Notes under the pieces: generated by a model
Databases searched by the model: none
What the model was told of the DNA's origin: nothing
The model's input: the letters and a program-made list of their open reading frames with translations, nothing else
Source: Pseudomonas sp. BBP2017
GTDB taxonomy: Bacteria; Pseudomonadota; Gammaproteobacteria; Pseudomonadales; Pseudomonadaceae
NCBI RefSeq assembly: GCF_003024385.1
Contig: NZ_PVZN01000006.1
Span: 124,001 to 188,000 of the forward strand
Reading direction: 5' to 3'
Length of the DNA stretch: 64,000 nucleotides
Position numbers and translations under genes: made by a program
Shown: positions 55,642-63,529 of the stretch, one piece after another
Layout: each line of letters starts with the position of its first letter
How positions within the stretch are numbered: the stretch's first letter is position 1

Positions 55642-57057
55642 GTGATAAAAAAAATCCTGATCGCCAACAGGGGTGAAATTGCTGTTCGGATCGTGCGTGC
55701 CTGCGCCGAAATGGGCATTCGCTCCGTGGCGATCTACTCCGACGCCGACCGCCATGCCTTGCACGTCAAGCGTGCCGATGAGGCCCACAGCATTGGTGCC
55801 GAGCCCCTGGCCGGCTACCTGAACCCGCGCAAGCTGGTGAACCTGGCAGTGGAAACCGGTTGTGATGCTTTGCATCCCGGTTATGGTTTTCTGTCGGAGA
55901 ACGCTGAACTTGCGGACATCTGCGCTGAACGTGGGATCAAATTCATTGGTCCGGCCGCCGAAGTCATTCGTCGTATGGGCGACAAGACCGAAGCCCGCCG
56001 CAGCATGATCAAGGCCGGTGTGCCGGTGACCCCGGGCACTGAAGGCAACGTTGCCGACATCCATGAAGCGCTTGAGGAGGGTGACCGTATCGGTTATCCG
56101 GTGATGCTCAAGGCCACCTCCGGCGGTGGCGGTCGCGGTATTCGTCGCTGCAACAGTCGCGAAGAGCTGGAGCAAGCATTCCCGCGGGTAATTTCCGAAG
56201 CGACCAAGGCTTTTGGTTCGGCAGAAGTGTTCCTGGAAAAATGCATCGTCAATCCGAAACACATCGAGGCGCAGATCCTCGGTGACAGCTTCGGCAACGT
56301 TGTGCATCTGTTCGAGCGCGACTGCTCGATCCAGCGCCGTAACCAGAAGCTCATCGAAATCGCCCCAAGCCCGCAACTGACCCCTGAACAGCGCGCCTAT
56401 ATCGGTGACCTGTCGGTGCGCGCAGCCAAGGCGGTGGGCTACGAGAACGCCGGTACCGTGGAGTTCCTGCTCGCCGATGGCGAAGTGTATTTCATGGAGA
56501 TGAACACCCGGGTTCAGGTGGAACACACCATCACCGAAGAAATCACAGGTATCGATATTGTTCGCGAGCAGATCCGTATTGCTTCGGGCTTGCCGCTGTC
56601 GGTCAAGCAAGAAGATATCCAGCACCGCGGCTTTGCCCTGCAGTTCCGGATCAATGCTGAAGATCCGAAGAACAACTTCCTGCCCAGCTTCGGCAAGATC
56701 ACCCGTTACTACGCACCCGGCGGTCCCGGTGTACGTACCGACACGGCGATCTACACCGGCTACACCATTCCACCGTTCTACGACTCCATGTGCCTGAAAC
56801 TGGTGGTCTGGGCGCTGACCTGGGAAGAAGCCATGGACCGCGGCCTGCGGGCCCTGGACGACATGCGCGTGCAAGGGGTGAAGACCACTGCCGCCTACTA
56901 CCAGGAAATCCTGCGCAATCCGGAATTTCGCAGCGGTCAGTTCAATACCAGCTTCGTTGAAAGCCATCCGGAACTGACCAACTACTCGATCAAGCGCAAA
57001 CCCGAAGAGCTGGCCCTGGCCATCGCTGCCGCCATTGCCGCCCACGCAGGCCTGTGA
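55642..57057 (+). CDS. pycA: Pyruvate carboxylase subunit A (biotin carboxylase)
   Basis: PycA carboxylates the biotin carried by PycB with ATP and bicarbonate, the first half-reaction from pyruvate to oxaloacetate. The 471-residue product has IKKILIANRGEIAVRIVRAC at the start and LHPGYGFLSENAELA near 71. The ATP-grasp glycine loop is KATSGGGGRGIRRC near 155, ERDCSIQRRNQKLIE is near 230, and FMEMNTRVQVEHTITEEITG is near 285. The start is GTG 55642; the open frame upstream to 55498 covers the promoter. pycB follows 11 bases later. Confidence 0.95.
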   Translation: MIKKILIANRGEIAVRIVRACAEMGIRSVAIYSDADRHALHVKRADEAHSIGAEPLAGYLNPRKLVNLAVETGCDALHPGYGFLSENAELADICAERGIKFIGPAAEVIRRMGDKTEARRSMIKAGVPVTPGTEGNVADIHEALEEGDRIGYPVMLKATSGGGGRGIRRCNSREELEQAFPRVISEATKAFGSAEVFLEKCIVNPKHIEAQILGDSFGNVVHLFERDCSIQRRNQKLIEIAPSPQLTPEQRAYIGDLSVRAAKAVGYENAGTVEFLLADGEVYFMEMNTRVQVEHTITEEITGIDIVREQIRIASGLPLSVKQEDIQHRGFALQFRINAEDPKNNFLPSFGKITRYYAPGGPGVRTDTAIYTGYTIPPFYDSMCLKLVVWALTWEEAMDRGLRALDDMRVQGVKTTAAYYQEILRNPEFRSGQFNTSFVESHPELTNYSIKRKPEELALAIAAAIAAHAGL

Positions 57058-57068
57058 GGAATCCCATA

Positions 57069-58877
57069 ATGTCCAAGAAAATCTTTGTAACCGACACAAT
57101 CCTGCGCGACGCCCACCAGTCCCTGCTGGCCACCCGCATGCGTACCGAAGACATGCTGCCGATCTGCGACAAGCTCGATAAGGTCGGTTACTGGTCGCTG
57201 GAAGTCTGGGGTGGCGCGACGTTCGACGCCTGCGTGCGCTTCCTCAAGGAGGACCCGTGGGAGCGTTTGCGTAAACTGCGTGCAGCGCTGCCGAACACCC
57301 GTCTGCAGATGCTGTTGCGCGGTCAGAACCTGCTGGGCTATCGCCACTACAGTGACGATGTGGTCAAAGCCTTCGTGGCCAAGGCCGCCGTCAACGGTAT
57401 CGACGTATTCCGCATCTTCGATGCCATGAACGACGTGCGTAACCTGCGGGTGGCCATCGAAGCGGTCAAGGCCGCCGGTAAGCACGCCCAGGGCACCATC
57501 GCTTACACCACCAGCCCGGTGCACACCATCGATGCTTTCGTGGCTCAGGCCAAACAGATGGAAGCCATGGGCTGCGACTCGGTGGCGATCAAGGACATGG
57601 CTGGCCTGCTGACCCCGTACGCCACAGGCGAACTGGTCAAGGCGCTGAAGGCCGAGCAGTCGCTGCCGGTGTTCGTCCACTCGCACGACACCGCCGGTCT
57701 GGCTGCCATGTGCCAGCTCAAAGCGATCGAGAACGGTGCCGATCATATCGACACGGCGATCTCCAGCTTTGCCTGGGGTACCAGCCATCCAGGTACCGAG
57801 TCGATGGTCGCGGCGCTCAAGGGCAGCGAGTTCGATACCGGTCTGGACCTTGAGCTGCTGCAGGAAATCGGCCTGTACTTCTACGCTGTGCGCAAGAAGT
57901 ACCACCAGTTCGAAAGCGAGTTCACCGCTGTCGATACTCGTGTGCAAGTGAACCAGGTACCGGGCGGAATGATTTCCAACCTGGCCAACCAGCTCAAGGA
58001 GCAGGGCGCACTCCACCGCATGAATGAAGTGCTGGCCGAGATCCCACGGGTGCGTGAAGACCTCGGCTTCCCGCCGCTGGTGACCCCGACCTCGCAGATC
58101 GTCGGTACCCAGGCGTTCTTCAACGTGCTGGCTGGCGAGCGCTACAAGACCATCACCAACGAGGTGAAGCTGTACCTGCAAGGCGGTTACGGCAAGGCCC
58201 CGGGTGTGGTCGACGAGAACCTGCGCCGTCAGGCAATCGGCAGCGAAGAAGTCATCGACGTGCGCCCGGCAGACCTGCTCAAGCCGGAAATGAGCAAGCT
58301 GCGTGCTGATATCGGCAACCTGGCCAAGTCCGAAGAAGACGTGCTGACCTTTGCCATGTTCCCGGAAATCGGGCGCAAGTTCCTCGAAGAACGCGAAGCC
58401 GGCACCCTGGCCCCTGAAGTGCTGCTGCCGATTCCAGAAGCTGGCGCGGTGGCGTCGGCCGGTGGTGAAGGCGTACCGACCGAGTTCGTCATCGACGTCC
58501 ACGGCGAAACCTACCGCGTTGACATTACCGGTGTGGGCGTCAAGGCCGAAGGCAAGCGTCACTTCTACCTGTCGATCGACGGCATGCCGGAAGAAGTGGT
58601 GTTCGAACCGCTCAACGAATTCGTCGGCGGCGGCGGCAGCAAGCGCAAGCAGGCCAGTGCACCCGGTCATGTCAGCACCACCATGCCAGGCAACATCGTC
58701 GATGTGCTGGTCAAGGAAGGCGACATGGTCAAGGCCGGCCAGCCGGTACTGATCACCGAAGCGATGAAGATGGAAACCGAAGTCCAGGCGGCCATCGCCG
58801 GTAAGGTCACCGCCATCCACGTGGCCAAGGGCGACCGGGTCAACCCGGGCGAAATCCTGATCGAGATCGAGGGCTGA
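57069..58877 (+). CDS. pycB: Pyruvate carboxylase subunit B (carboxyltransferase and biotin carrier)
   Basis: PycB transfers CO2 from biotin to pyruvate. The 602-residue product has an HMGL-like TIM barrel (VTDTILRDAHQSLLATRMRT near 7-26, LRGQNLLGYRHYSDDVV near 86, VHSHDTAGLAAMC near 200) and the PYC/OadA domain (VPGGMISNLANQLKEQG). The biotinyl domain is at the end, where the lysine of VLITEAMKMETEVQA (near 565) is the attachment site. GAGGA precedes ATG 57069. It is homologous to oxaloacetate decarboxylase alpha, but pairing with pycA gives the anaplerotic role. Confidence 0.95.
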   Translation: MSKKIFVTDTILRDAHQSLLATRMRTEDMLPICDKLDKVGYWSLEVWGGATFDACVRFLKEDPWERLRKLRAALPNTRLQMLLRGQNLLGYRHYSDDVVKAFVAKAAVNGIDVFRIFDAMNDVRNLRVAIEAVKAAGKHAQGTIAYTTSPVHTIDAFVAQAKQMEAMGCDSVAIKDMAGLLTPYATGELVKALKAEQSLPVFVHSHDTAGLAAMCQLKAIENGADHIDTAISSFAWGTSHPGTESMVAALKGSEFDTGLDLELLQEIGLYFYAVRKKYHQFESEFTAVDTRVQVNQVPGGMISNLANQLKEQGALHRMNEVLAEIPRVREDLGFPPLVTPTSQIVGTQAFFNVLAGERYKTITNEVKLYLQGGYGKAPGVVDENLRRQAIGSEEVIDVRPADLLKPEMSKLRADIGNLAKSEEDVLTFAMFPEIGRKFLEEREAGTLAPEVLLPIPEAGAVASAGGEGVPTEFVIDVHGETYRVDITGVGVKAEGKRHFYLSIDGMPEEVVFEPLNEFVGGGGSKRKQASAPGHVSTTMPGNIVDVLVKEGDMVKAGQPVLITEAMKMETEVQAAIAGKVTAIHVAKGDRVNPGEILIEIEG

Positions 58878-58911
58878 TTTTCAGGCCTTCATCTACAAGC
58901 GGTTAACCTCT

Positions 58912-58936
58912 GGGGGGCGTATGCTCCCCTTTTTTT
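58912..58936 (+). terminator. Terminator after pycB
   Basis: GGGGGGC (58912-58918) pairs with GCTCCCC (58923-58929), with one G-T pair and a 4-base loop, followed by seven T. Confidence 0.88.
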
Positions 58937-58954
58937 CACGCTTGCATTCATGTA

Positions 58955-59629
58955 TCAATGGGCCGCGCGACAGGCTTCCAGTGTTTGCACCTGGCCCGTT
59001 GGCCGCTGATTGTCTTCCCCCAACCAGCGCTCAAACCCCGCCGCAATCGCCGGCCAGTCATCATCGGTAATCGAGAACCAGGCCGTATCGCGATTCCTGT
59101 CCTTGATTACCATATGCTTGCGAAACACCCCTTCGAAGCTGAAGCCAAAGCGTTCGGCTGCACGTTTGGAACGGACGTTGTCGTTGTTGCACTTCCACTC
59201 CAGGCGCCGGTTGCCCAGTTCGAATGCCAGCTTGCCCAGCAGGTAGACAGCCTCGGTGCCTTTGGGTGTGCGCTGCATGGCAGCGCCAAAGGCAATGTGA
59301 CCGATTTCGATACGGCCTTGGTCGGGAACGATCGACATCAGGCTGAGGATGCCTTGTGTCTGGCCGTTGCTGCTGTCAATGACGCTGTAGAACAACGGAT
59401 CGCTGCTGGCCGCATTGCTGTCGAGCCAGTGGTCGAAGTCTTCACGCTCGGTGAATGGCCCGTAGGCCAGGTAATCCCAGAGTTTCGGGTCGGCGTCGGG
59501 GCCCTGGAATACCTGCCAGAGGTCTTCGCGGTCACGGCGCGGATCAAGCTTTTCCAGGCGAATGAAGCGCCCGACCAGGGGTGTCGGTTGCGGGCGTTTG
59601 GCCGGGTGCCAGTTCAACGATGCACTCAT
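58955..59629 (-). CDS. GNAT family acetyltransferase (RimJ/RimL type)
   Basis: The 224-residue product is an acetyl-CoA-dependent N-acetyltransferase of the RimJ/RimL (Acetyltransf_3) kind: GRFIRLEKLDPRRDREDLWQ near residue 20, IEIGHIAFGAAMQRTPKGTE near 107, LEWKCNNDNVRSKRAAERFG near 142 and FEGVFRKHMVIKDRNRDTAW. The substrate is unknown. ATG 59629 has GGAG upstream; the frame extends to 59728 through the next gene. It is the last of three minus-strand genes reading away from mocR. Confidence 0.88.
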   Translation of the reverse strand: MSASLNWHPAKRPQPTPLVGRFIRLEKLDPRRDREDLWQVFQGPDADPKLWDYLAYGPFTEREDFDHWLDSNAASSDPLFYSVIDSSNGQTQGILSLMSIVPDQGRIEIGHIAFGAAMQRTPKGTEAVYLLGKLAFELGNRRLEWKCNNDNVRSKRAAERFGFSFEGVFRKHMVIKDRNRDTAWFSITDDDWPAIAAGFERWLGEDNQRPTGQVQTLEACRAAH

Positions 59630-59645
59630 GTAAAGGCTCCAGGGC

Positions 59646-60092
59646 TTACAGCGGTTTGCGAAACTGGATGAAGCCGGGCCGCTCTGCGACCTGCTCGTAA
59701 AGGCGGATGGCGGTGGCGTTGGTTTCATGGGTCAGCCAGTGAACCTTGGCGCAGCCTGCTTCCTTCGCCGTAGCGTAGACGTATTCGATCAACTGGCGGC
59801 CGATCCCGAGGCCACGTTGCTCATTCTGGACATAGAGATCCTGAAGGTAGCACGAGTTCTCGATGCTCCAGTTCGAGCGGTGATAGATCCAGTGGACCAT
59901 GCCCACCGCTTTGCCATCGACCCAGGCCAGTGCGGCATTGGTCGGCTCATCAGGGGCGAGCATGCGCTGCCAGGCCACGGCGGTCACCTCATCGCCAATG
60001 CGGGTCTCGTAGAAGCGTTGATAGGCCTGCCACAGGGGCAGCCAGACGCTGTGGTCATTGGCAGTAACCGGGCGGATCGTAACGGTCGGCAT
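59646..60092 (-). CDS. GNAT family acetyltransferase
   Basis: This 148-residue N-acetyltransferase has the acetyl-CoA-binding motif LYVQNEQRGLGIGRQLIEYV near residue 85 (Q-x-x-G-x-G) and VHWLTHETNATAIRLYEQVA near 113. The substrate is not known. AAGGA lies 8 bases before ATG 60092. It starts 11 bases after the PaiB-like gene and 16 bases before the next GNAT gene, so the three are one operon. Confidence 0.9.
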   Translation of the reverse strand: MPTVTIRPVTANDHSVWLPLWQAYQRFYETRIGDEVTAVAWQRMLAPDEPTNAALAWVDGKAVGMVHWIYHRSNWSIENSCYLQDLYVQNEQRGLGIGRQLIEYVYATAKEAGCAKVHWLTHETNATAIRLYEQVAERPGFIQFRKPL

Positions 60093-60103
60093 GTGAGATT
60101 CCT

Positions 60104-60733
60104 TCAAGATTGGCGCATCACTGCGGCCAGTTGGTTGTCCAGAGGGTCGGTGCTGTTGGCCAGGCTCGTACGCACACCTTCGATATCGATGGCCGAACGG
60201 TTCTGGCTGAGTTTACGGGTGCCTTGCAGGCGCTCGATGGGCAGGGCAAAGCCGACAATCGCTTTGAGCATTGCAGCCATGTAATCGGCGGGCGCTTCAT
60301 CCACTGACCACGGCTTGGCTTGAGTCTGTTCATGATGGTCGCTCAGGCGCCGGACGATCTCCAGCAGACGTTCGGCGTCGTGATACACCTCGGCCTTGCC
60401 CCAGGCATGCACGGCCAGGTAGTTCCAGGTCGGTACGGTGCGCGGATCCTCGACCTTGCTCGGATAGTAACCGGCACTGACATAGGCGTCGGGTCCGGCA
60501 AACACCACCAGGGCCTCGGCACCGTTGGCCAGTTCCTGCCATTGCCGGTTGGCGCGGGCAAAGTGCCCGTAGAGGGTGCCGTTGCTGCCTTGACTGCGGT
60601 CCAGCAACAGGGGCAGGTGGCTGGCCTGCAGGCCCTGTTCACCCAGTGTCACCAGCACTGCCAAGCGGGTCTGCTCGATCTGCTGGTGCAGTTGGGAAAG
60701 ATCGGTTTCCTTGTAGCTCGAAGGTGTGAACAT
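60104..60733 (-). CDS. FMN-binding PaiB-like protein
   Basis: The 209-residue product belongs to the family annotated as FMN-binding negative transcriptional regulator (PaiB), with a flavin-reductase-like split barrel. Visible features are MFTPSSYKETDLSQLHQQIE at the start, ASHLPLLLDRSQGSNGTLYG HFARAN near 46, VVFAGPDAYVSAGYYPSK near 84 and VPTWNYLAVHAWGKAEVY near 107. It is divergent from mocR across a 90-base region with repeated GGTCYA motifs, so MocR is its likely regulator. In Bacillus, pai genes relate to polyamine acetylation, which suits the nearby GNAT and acetylpolyamine hydrolase genes. Confidence 0.88.
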   Translation of the reverse strand: MFTPSSYKETDLSQLHQQIEQTRLAVLVTLGEQGLQASHLPLLLDRSQGSNGTLYGHFARANRQWQELANGAEALVVFAGPDAYVSAGYYPSKVEDPRTVPTWNYLAVHAWGKAEVYHDAERLLEIVRRLSDHHEQTQAKPWSVDEAPADYMAAMLKAIVGFALPIERLQGTRKLSQNRSAIDIEGVRTSLANSTDPLDNQLAAVMRQS

Positions 60734-60753
60734 GAGGATTGTCCTTGGCGAAT

Positions 60754-60822
60754 GGTCCAATCCTAGGCAGGCTATTGGTCTATGGTAAGAGCCATTTCCA
60801 GCTAATTTGATAGGTCCATTGT
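60754..60822. promoter_or_regulatory. Direct GGTCYA repeats between mocR and the PaiB-like gene
   Basis: GGTCCAA (60754-60760), GGTCTAT (60777-60783) and GGTCCAT (60813-60819) repeat in one direction in the divergent promoter region. The last is part of ATAGGTCCATTGT (60810-60822), which recurs exactly upstream of the hydrolase gene at 63413. MocR/GabR-type proteins bind direct repeats. Confidence 0.55.
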
Positions 60823-60823
60823 C

Positions 60824-62353
60824 ATGAACGTGCGTCCTTTCGCATTGCCGTTCGACCCTACGGGTATTGTTCTTGACCGCCGCCAGGGGCTGAGCCGTCA
60901 GCTTTACCAGGCGCTGCGCCTGCGCGTGCTGGATGGTCGTTTGAGCAGCGGTACGCGCTTGCCGGCCACCCGTGACATGGCCGCGGCATTGGCACTGTCG
61001 CGCAACAGCGTGGTGCGTGCCTATGACCAGCTGTACGCCGAAGGCTATATCGAGAGCCGGGTCGGCGACGGGACCTATGTGAGTCAGTTGCCAAAACTAT
61101 CCACAAAAATATCCACAGGGTTATCCCTGGGTTTTTCCACAGGGTTATCCACAAAATCGCTTGAAAGTACTGAGATTTTATCCAGTAATGTTATCCACAA
61201 TGGCCCGTTGGAGCGGCTGGAAAAGTACCATTTACCCGTGCCGAAAAGCGGCCCGCCGCGGGCGTTCCGTGTCGGTTTACCGGCGCTCGATCTGTTTCCC
61301 TTCGACGTCTGGGCCAAGCTGCAGGCGGGATTCTGGCGCAATCCGGATCCTGCAGCGCTGGGCTACGGTGATCCGGCGGGGGAAACCGAGCTTCGTGAGT
61401 TGATTGCCACCTATTTGCGTCGATCGCGTGGGCTTTCCTGCACTGCTGAACAAATTGTGATCACCAGTGGTGCGCAGCAGGCGATAAGCCTTTGTGCACA
61501 GTTGCTGCTGGAGTCGGGCGACGTGGTGGCTGTGGAAAACCCCGGCTATCGTGCCGCCGGTAATGCCTTCGCCCTGACCGGTGCGCAAGTGCGCGGCATT
61601 GCTGTCGACAATGAAGGGCTGGACTGCGCTGCCCTCTATGACGTGGCGCACTGTCGTCTGAGTTATGTGACCCCTTCGCACCAGTATCCCACCGGGGTCA
61701 CCATGAGCCTGGCCCGGCGCCTGGAGTTGCTGGACTGGGCGCAGCGCAAGGATGGTTGGATCATCGAGGACGATTACGACGGCGAGTACCGCTACAGTGG
61801 GGCGCCGTTGGCCCCGTTGGCGGCGCTGGATCGTAGCGGGCGGGTGTTGTATGTCGGCACGTTCGGCAAGATTGCCTTTCCCGCGTTGCGCCTGGGCTAT
61901 CTGGTGCTGCCGCAACAGTTGGTGCAAGCCTTCTCGCGTTGCCGGGCGCTGGCGGTCAGGCATTCGGAGGTCGGCACGCAAGCGGTGATGGCGCAGTTCA
62001 TGGCCCAGGGGCATTTTCAACGGCACATTCGCCGGGTGCGGCGCGCTGCGTTGAGTCGGCGCAATGCATTGCAATCAGGCTGGCCTGTGGATATCCCGGG
62101 CCTGGGGCCAATGCCGGAGGTGGCGGCGGGATTACACGTGAAGATTGATGTCGACAGCCATGCCCGCGAGCAACAGCTGATCGCCCAGGCCGAGGCTGTT
62201 GGCGTCGAACTCAATGCCCTGAGCGATTACTGGTTGCCTGACTCGACTACCCCTGTGGATAACCGTGCGGGGCTGGTGCTGGGCTTCGCTGCAGTGGACG
62301 AAGCGCGGATTGCCGACGCCCTGGCACGCTTGCGGCGTGCCTGGCGTGGTTGA
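60824..62353 (+). CDS. MocR/GabR-type regulator with aminotransferase domain
   Basis: MocR proteins fuse a GntR-type HTH to a fold-type I aminotransferase that binds pyridoxal phosphate as sensor. The 509-residue product has the HTH at about residues 18-85 (LSRQLYQALRLRVLDGRLSS, SRNSVVRAYDQLYAEGYIES). A linker of about 60 residues contains the repeated unit LSTK/ISTG/LSLG/FSTG/LSTK. The aminotransferase part has VITSGAQQAISLC near 208, IIEDDYDGEYRYSGAPL near 312 and the PLP lysine in YVGTFGKIAFPALRLGYL near 350. It is divergent from the PaiB-GNAT-GNAT operon and convergent, 3 bases apart, with the hydrolase gene. Confidence 0.93.
   Translation: MNVRPFALPFDPTGIVLDRRQGLSRQLYQALRLRVLDGRLSSGTRLPATRDMAAALALSRNSVVRAYDQLYAEGYIESRVGDGTYVSQLPKLSTKISTGLSLGFSTGLSTKSLESTEILSSNVIHNGPLERLEKYHLPVPKSGPPRAFRVGLPALDLFPFDVWAKLQAGFWRNPDPAALGYGDPAGETELRELIATYLRRSRGLSCTAEQIVITSGAQQAISLCAQLLLESGDVVAVENPGYRAAGNAFALTGAQVRGIAVDNEGLDCAALYDVAHCRLSYVTPSHQYPTGVTMSLARRLELLDWAQRKDGWIIEDDYDGEYRYSGAPLAPLAALDRSGRVLYVGTFGKIAFPALRLGYLVLPQQLVQAFSRCRALAVRHSEVGTQAVMAQFMAQGHFQRHIRRVRRAALSRRNALQSGWPVDIPGLGPMPEVAAGLHVKIDVDSHAREQQLIAQAEAVGVELNALSDYWLPDSTTPVDNRAGLVLGFAAVDEARIADALARLRRAWRG
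61097..61199 (+). repeat. Tandem DnaA-box-like repeats inside the mocR linker
   Basis: Five 9-mers related to TTATCCACA start at 61097, 61109, 61121, 61133 and 61145, exactly 12 bases apart, and two more follow at 61178 and 61191. Those at 61145 and 61191 are perfect; 61097, 61109 and 61133 have one mismatch; 61121 and 61178 have two. All point the same way. The 12-base period encodes the four-residue repeat of the interdomain linker. Confidence 0.85.
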
Positions 62354-62356
62354 CGA

Positions 62357-63388
62357 TCATAGAAGCGCTTCGAAACCTTCAAGTACGTTCACGGCATTGA
62401 TCCCGATCTCCTCGACGGCATAACCGCCTTCCATGACGAACAGGGTCGGTTTGCCGAGGCGGGCAATACGCTCGCCCATTTTCAGGTAATCGGGGCTGTC
62501 CAGTTTGAACTGGGAGATCGGGTCGTCCTTGAAGGTATCGACGCCGAGCGACACCACCACTACGTCTGGCGCATAAGCGGCGATGCGCTCGCAAGCCTGA
62601 TCCAGGGCGTTGCTCCAGGTTGACCAGTCACTGCCTGCGGGTAACGGGTAGTTGACGTTGTAGCCCAGGCCTTCGCCTTCGCCTCGTTCGTCGGCATAGC
62701 CGAGGAAGAACGGGAACTCGGCCTGTGGATCGCCATGAATCGAGGCGAAGAACACGTCGCTGCGCCGATAGAATATTTCCTGGGTGCCGTTGCCGTGGTG
62801 GTAATCGACATCAAGGATCGCGACTTTGCGCTGGCCGTGGTCGAGGAACGCCTGGGCAGCAATGGCGGCGTTGTTCAGGTAGCAGTAGCCGCCCATGACA
62901 TCGCTGGCGGCGTGGTGTCCTGGTGGACGGCACAGGGCAAAGGCACTGTGGGCACCAGCCTGCACGGCAGCCTGGGCGGTGAGTGCGACTTGCGCTGCGC
63001 TGTAGACGGCCTGCCAGGTCCCGGCGGTAATGGGCGCGCCGGCGTCGAAGCTGTAGTAGCCCAGTTCCCCATGCAGGCCTTTGGGCTTGATGCTGCGCAA
63101 GGTGCGCGCTGGCCAGGTGAAGGGCAGCAGGTCGCCATCGTGGCCAAGGCTGGCCCAGCGCTGCCAGGCGCTCTCGAAGAAACTCAGGTAATCGGCACTG
63201 TGCACGCGCAACAGTGGCGCACGGCCAAAATCTGCAGGGCCTTGAACCGGGCCCAGTTCACGGGTCTTGACCCGTTCCAGCACATGGTCAGCACGTGAAG
63301 GCATTTCGAAGCAGGGCATCAGTTGCCCGTCGATCAACTCGCAGCGGCCGTGATGAAGGTGATGGTCATCGGAATAAATTGTCAGCAT
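62357..63388 (-). CDS. Acetylpolyamine amidohydrolase / histone-deacetylase family hydrolase
   Basis: This zinc hydrolase of the arginase/deacetylase superfamily removes acetyl groups from acetylpolyamines or related amides. The 343-residue product has ALCRPPGHHAASDVMGGYCY near residue 152 with the catalytic His pair, the zinc ligands in ILDVDYHHGNGTQEIFYRRS near 192 (Asp and His), and VSLGVDTFKDDPISQFKL near 280 with the third ligand Asp. GGAGAAC lies 8 bases before the ATG. A 13-base motif shared with the mocR promoter lies 25 bases upstream. Similar enzymes in Pseudomonas act on acetylputrescine or acetylcadaverine. Confidence 0.9.
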   Translation of the reverse strand: MLTIYSDDHHLHHGRCELIDGQLMPCFEMPSRADHVLERVKTRELGPVQGPADFGRAPLLRVHSADYLSFFESAWQRWASLGHDGDLLPFTWPARTLRSIKPKGLHGELGYYSFDAGAPITAGTWQAVYSAAQVALTAQAAVQAGAHSAFALCRPPGHHAASDVMGGYCYLNNAAIAAQAFLDHGQRKVAILDVDYHHGNGTQEIFYRRSDVFFASIHGDPQAEFPFFLGYADERGEGEGLGYNVNYPLPAGSDWSTWSNALDQACERIAAYAPDVVVVSLGVDTFKDDPISQFKLDSPDYLKMGERIARLGKPTLFVMEGGYAVEEIGINAVNVLEGFEALL

Positions 63389-63412
63389 TTATTGTTCTCC
63401 GGGGGTACTGGC

Positions 63413-63425
63413 ATAGGTCCATTGT
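63413..63425. promoter_or_regulatory. ATAGGTCCATTGT motif upstream of the hydrolase gene
   Basis: This 13-mer is identical to 60810-60822 in the mocR/PaiB promoter region and lies 25 bases before the hydrolase ATG. It is a candidate MocR half-site linking the two loci. Confidence 0.55.
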
Positions 63426-63529
63426 TGATGGATCGGCCCCGGTTCAGAACGGCGGAAACGGCCAAAAGGGGATCGATGTGGCCAGCCTGGCTGTCCGGAT
63501 ATCGCCCCGCGCGGCGAACTGCGCGCCAG

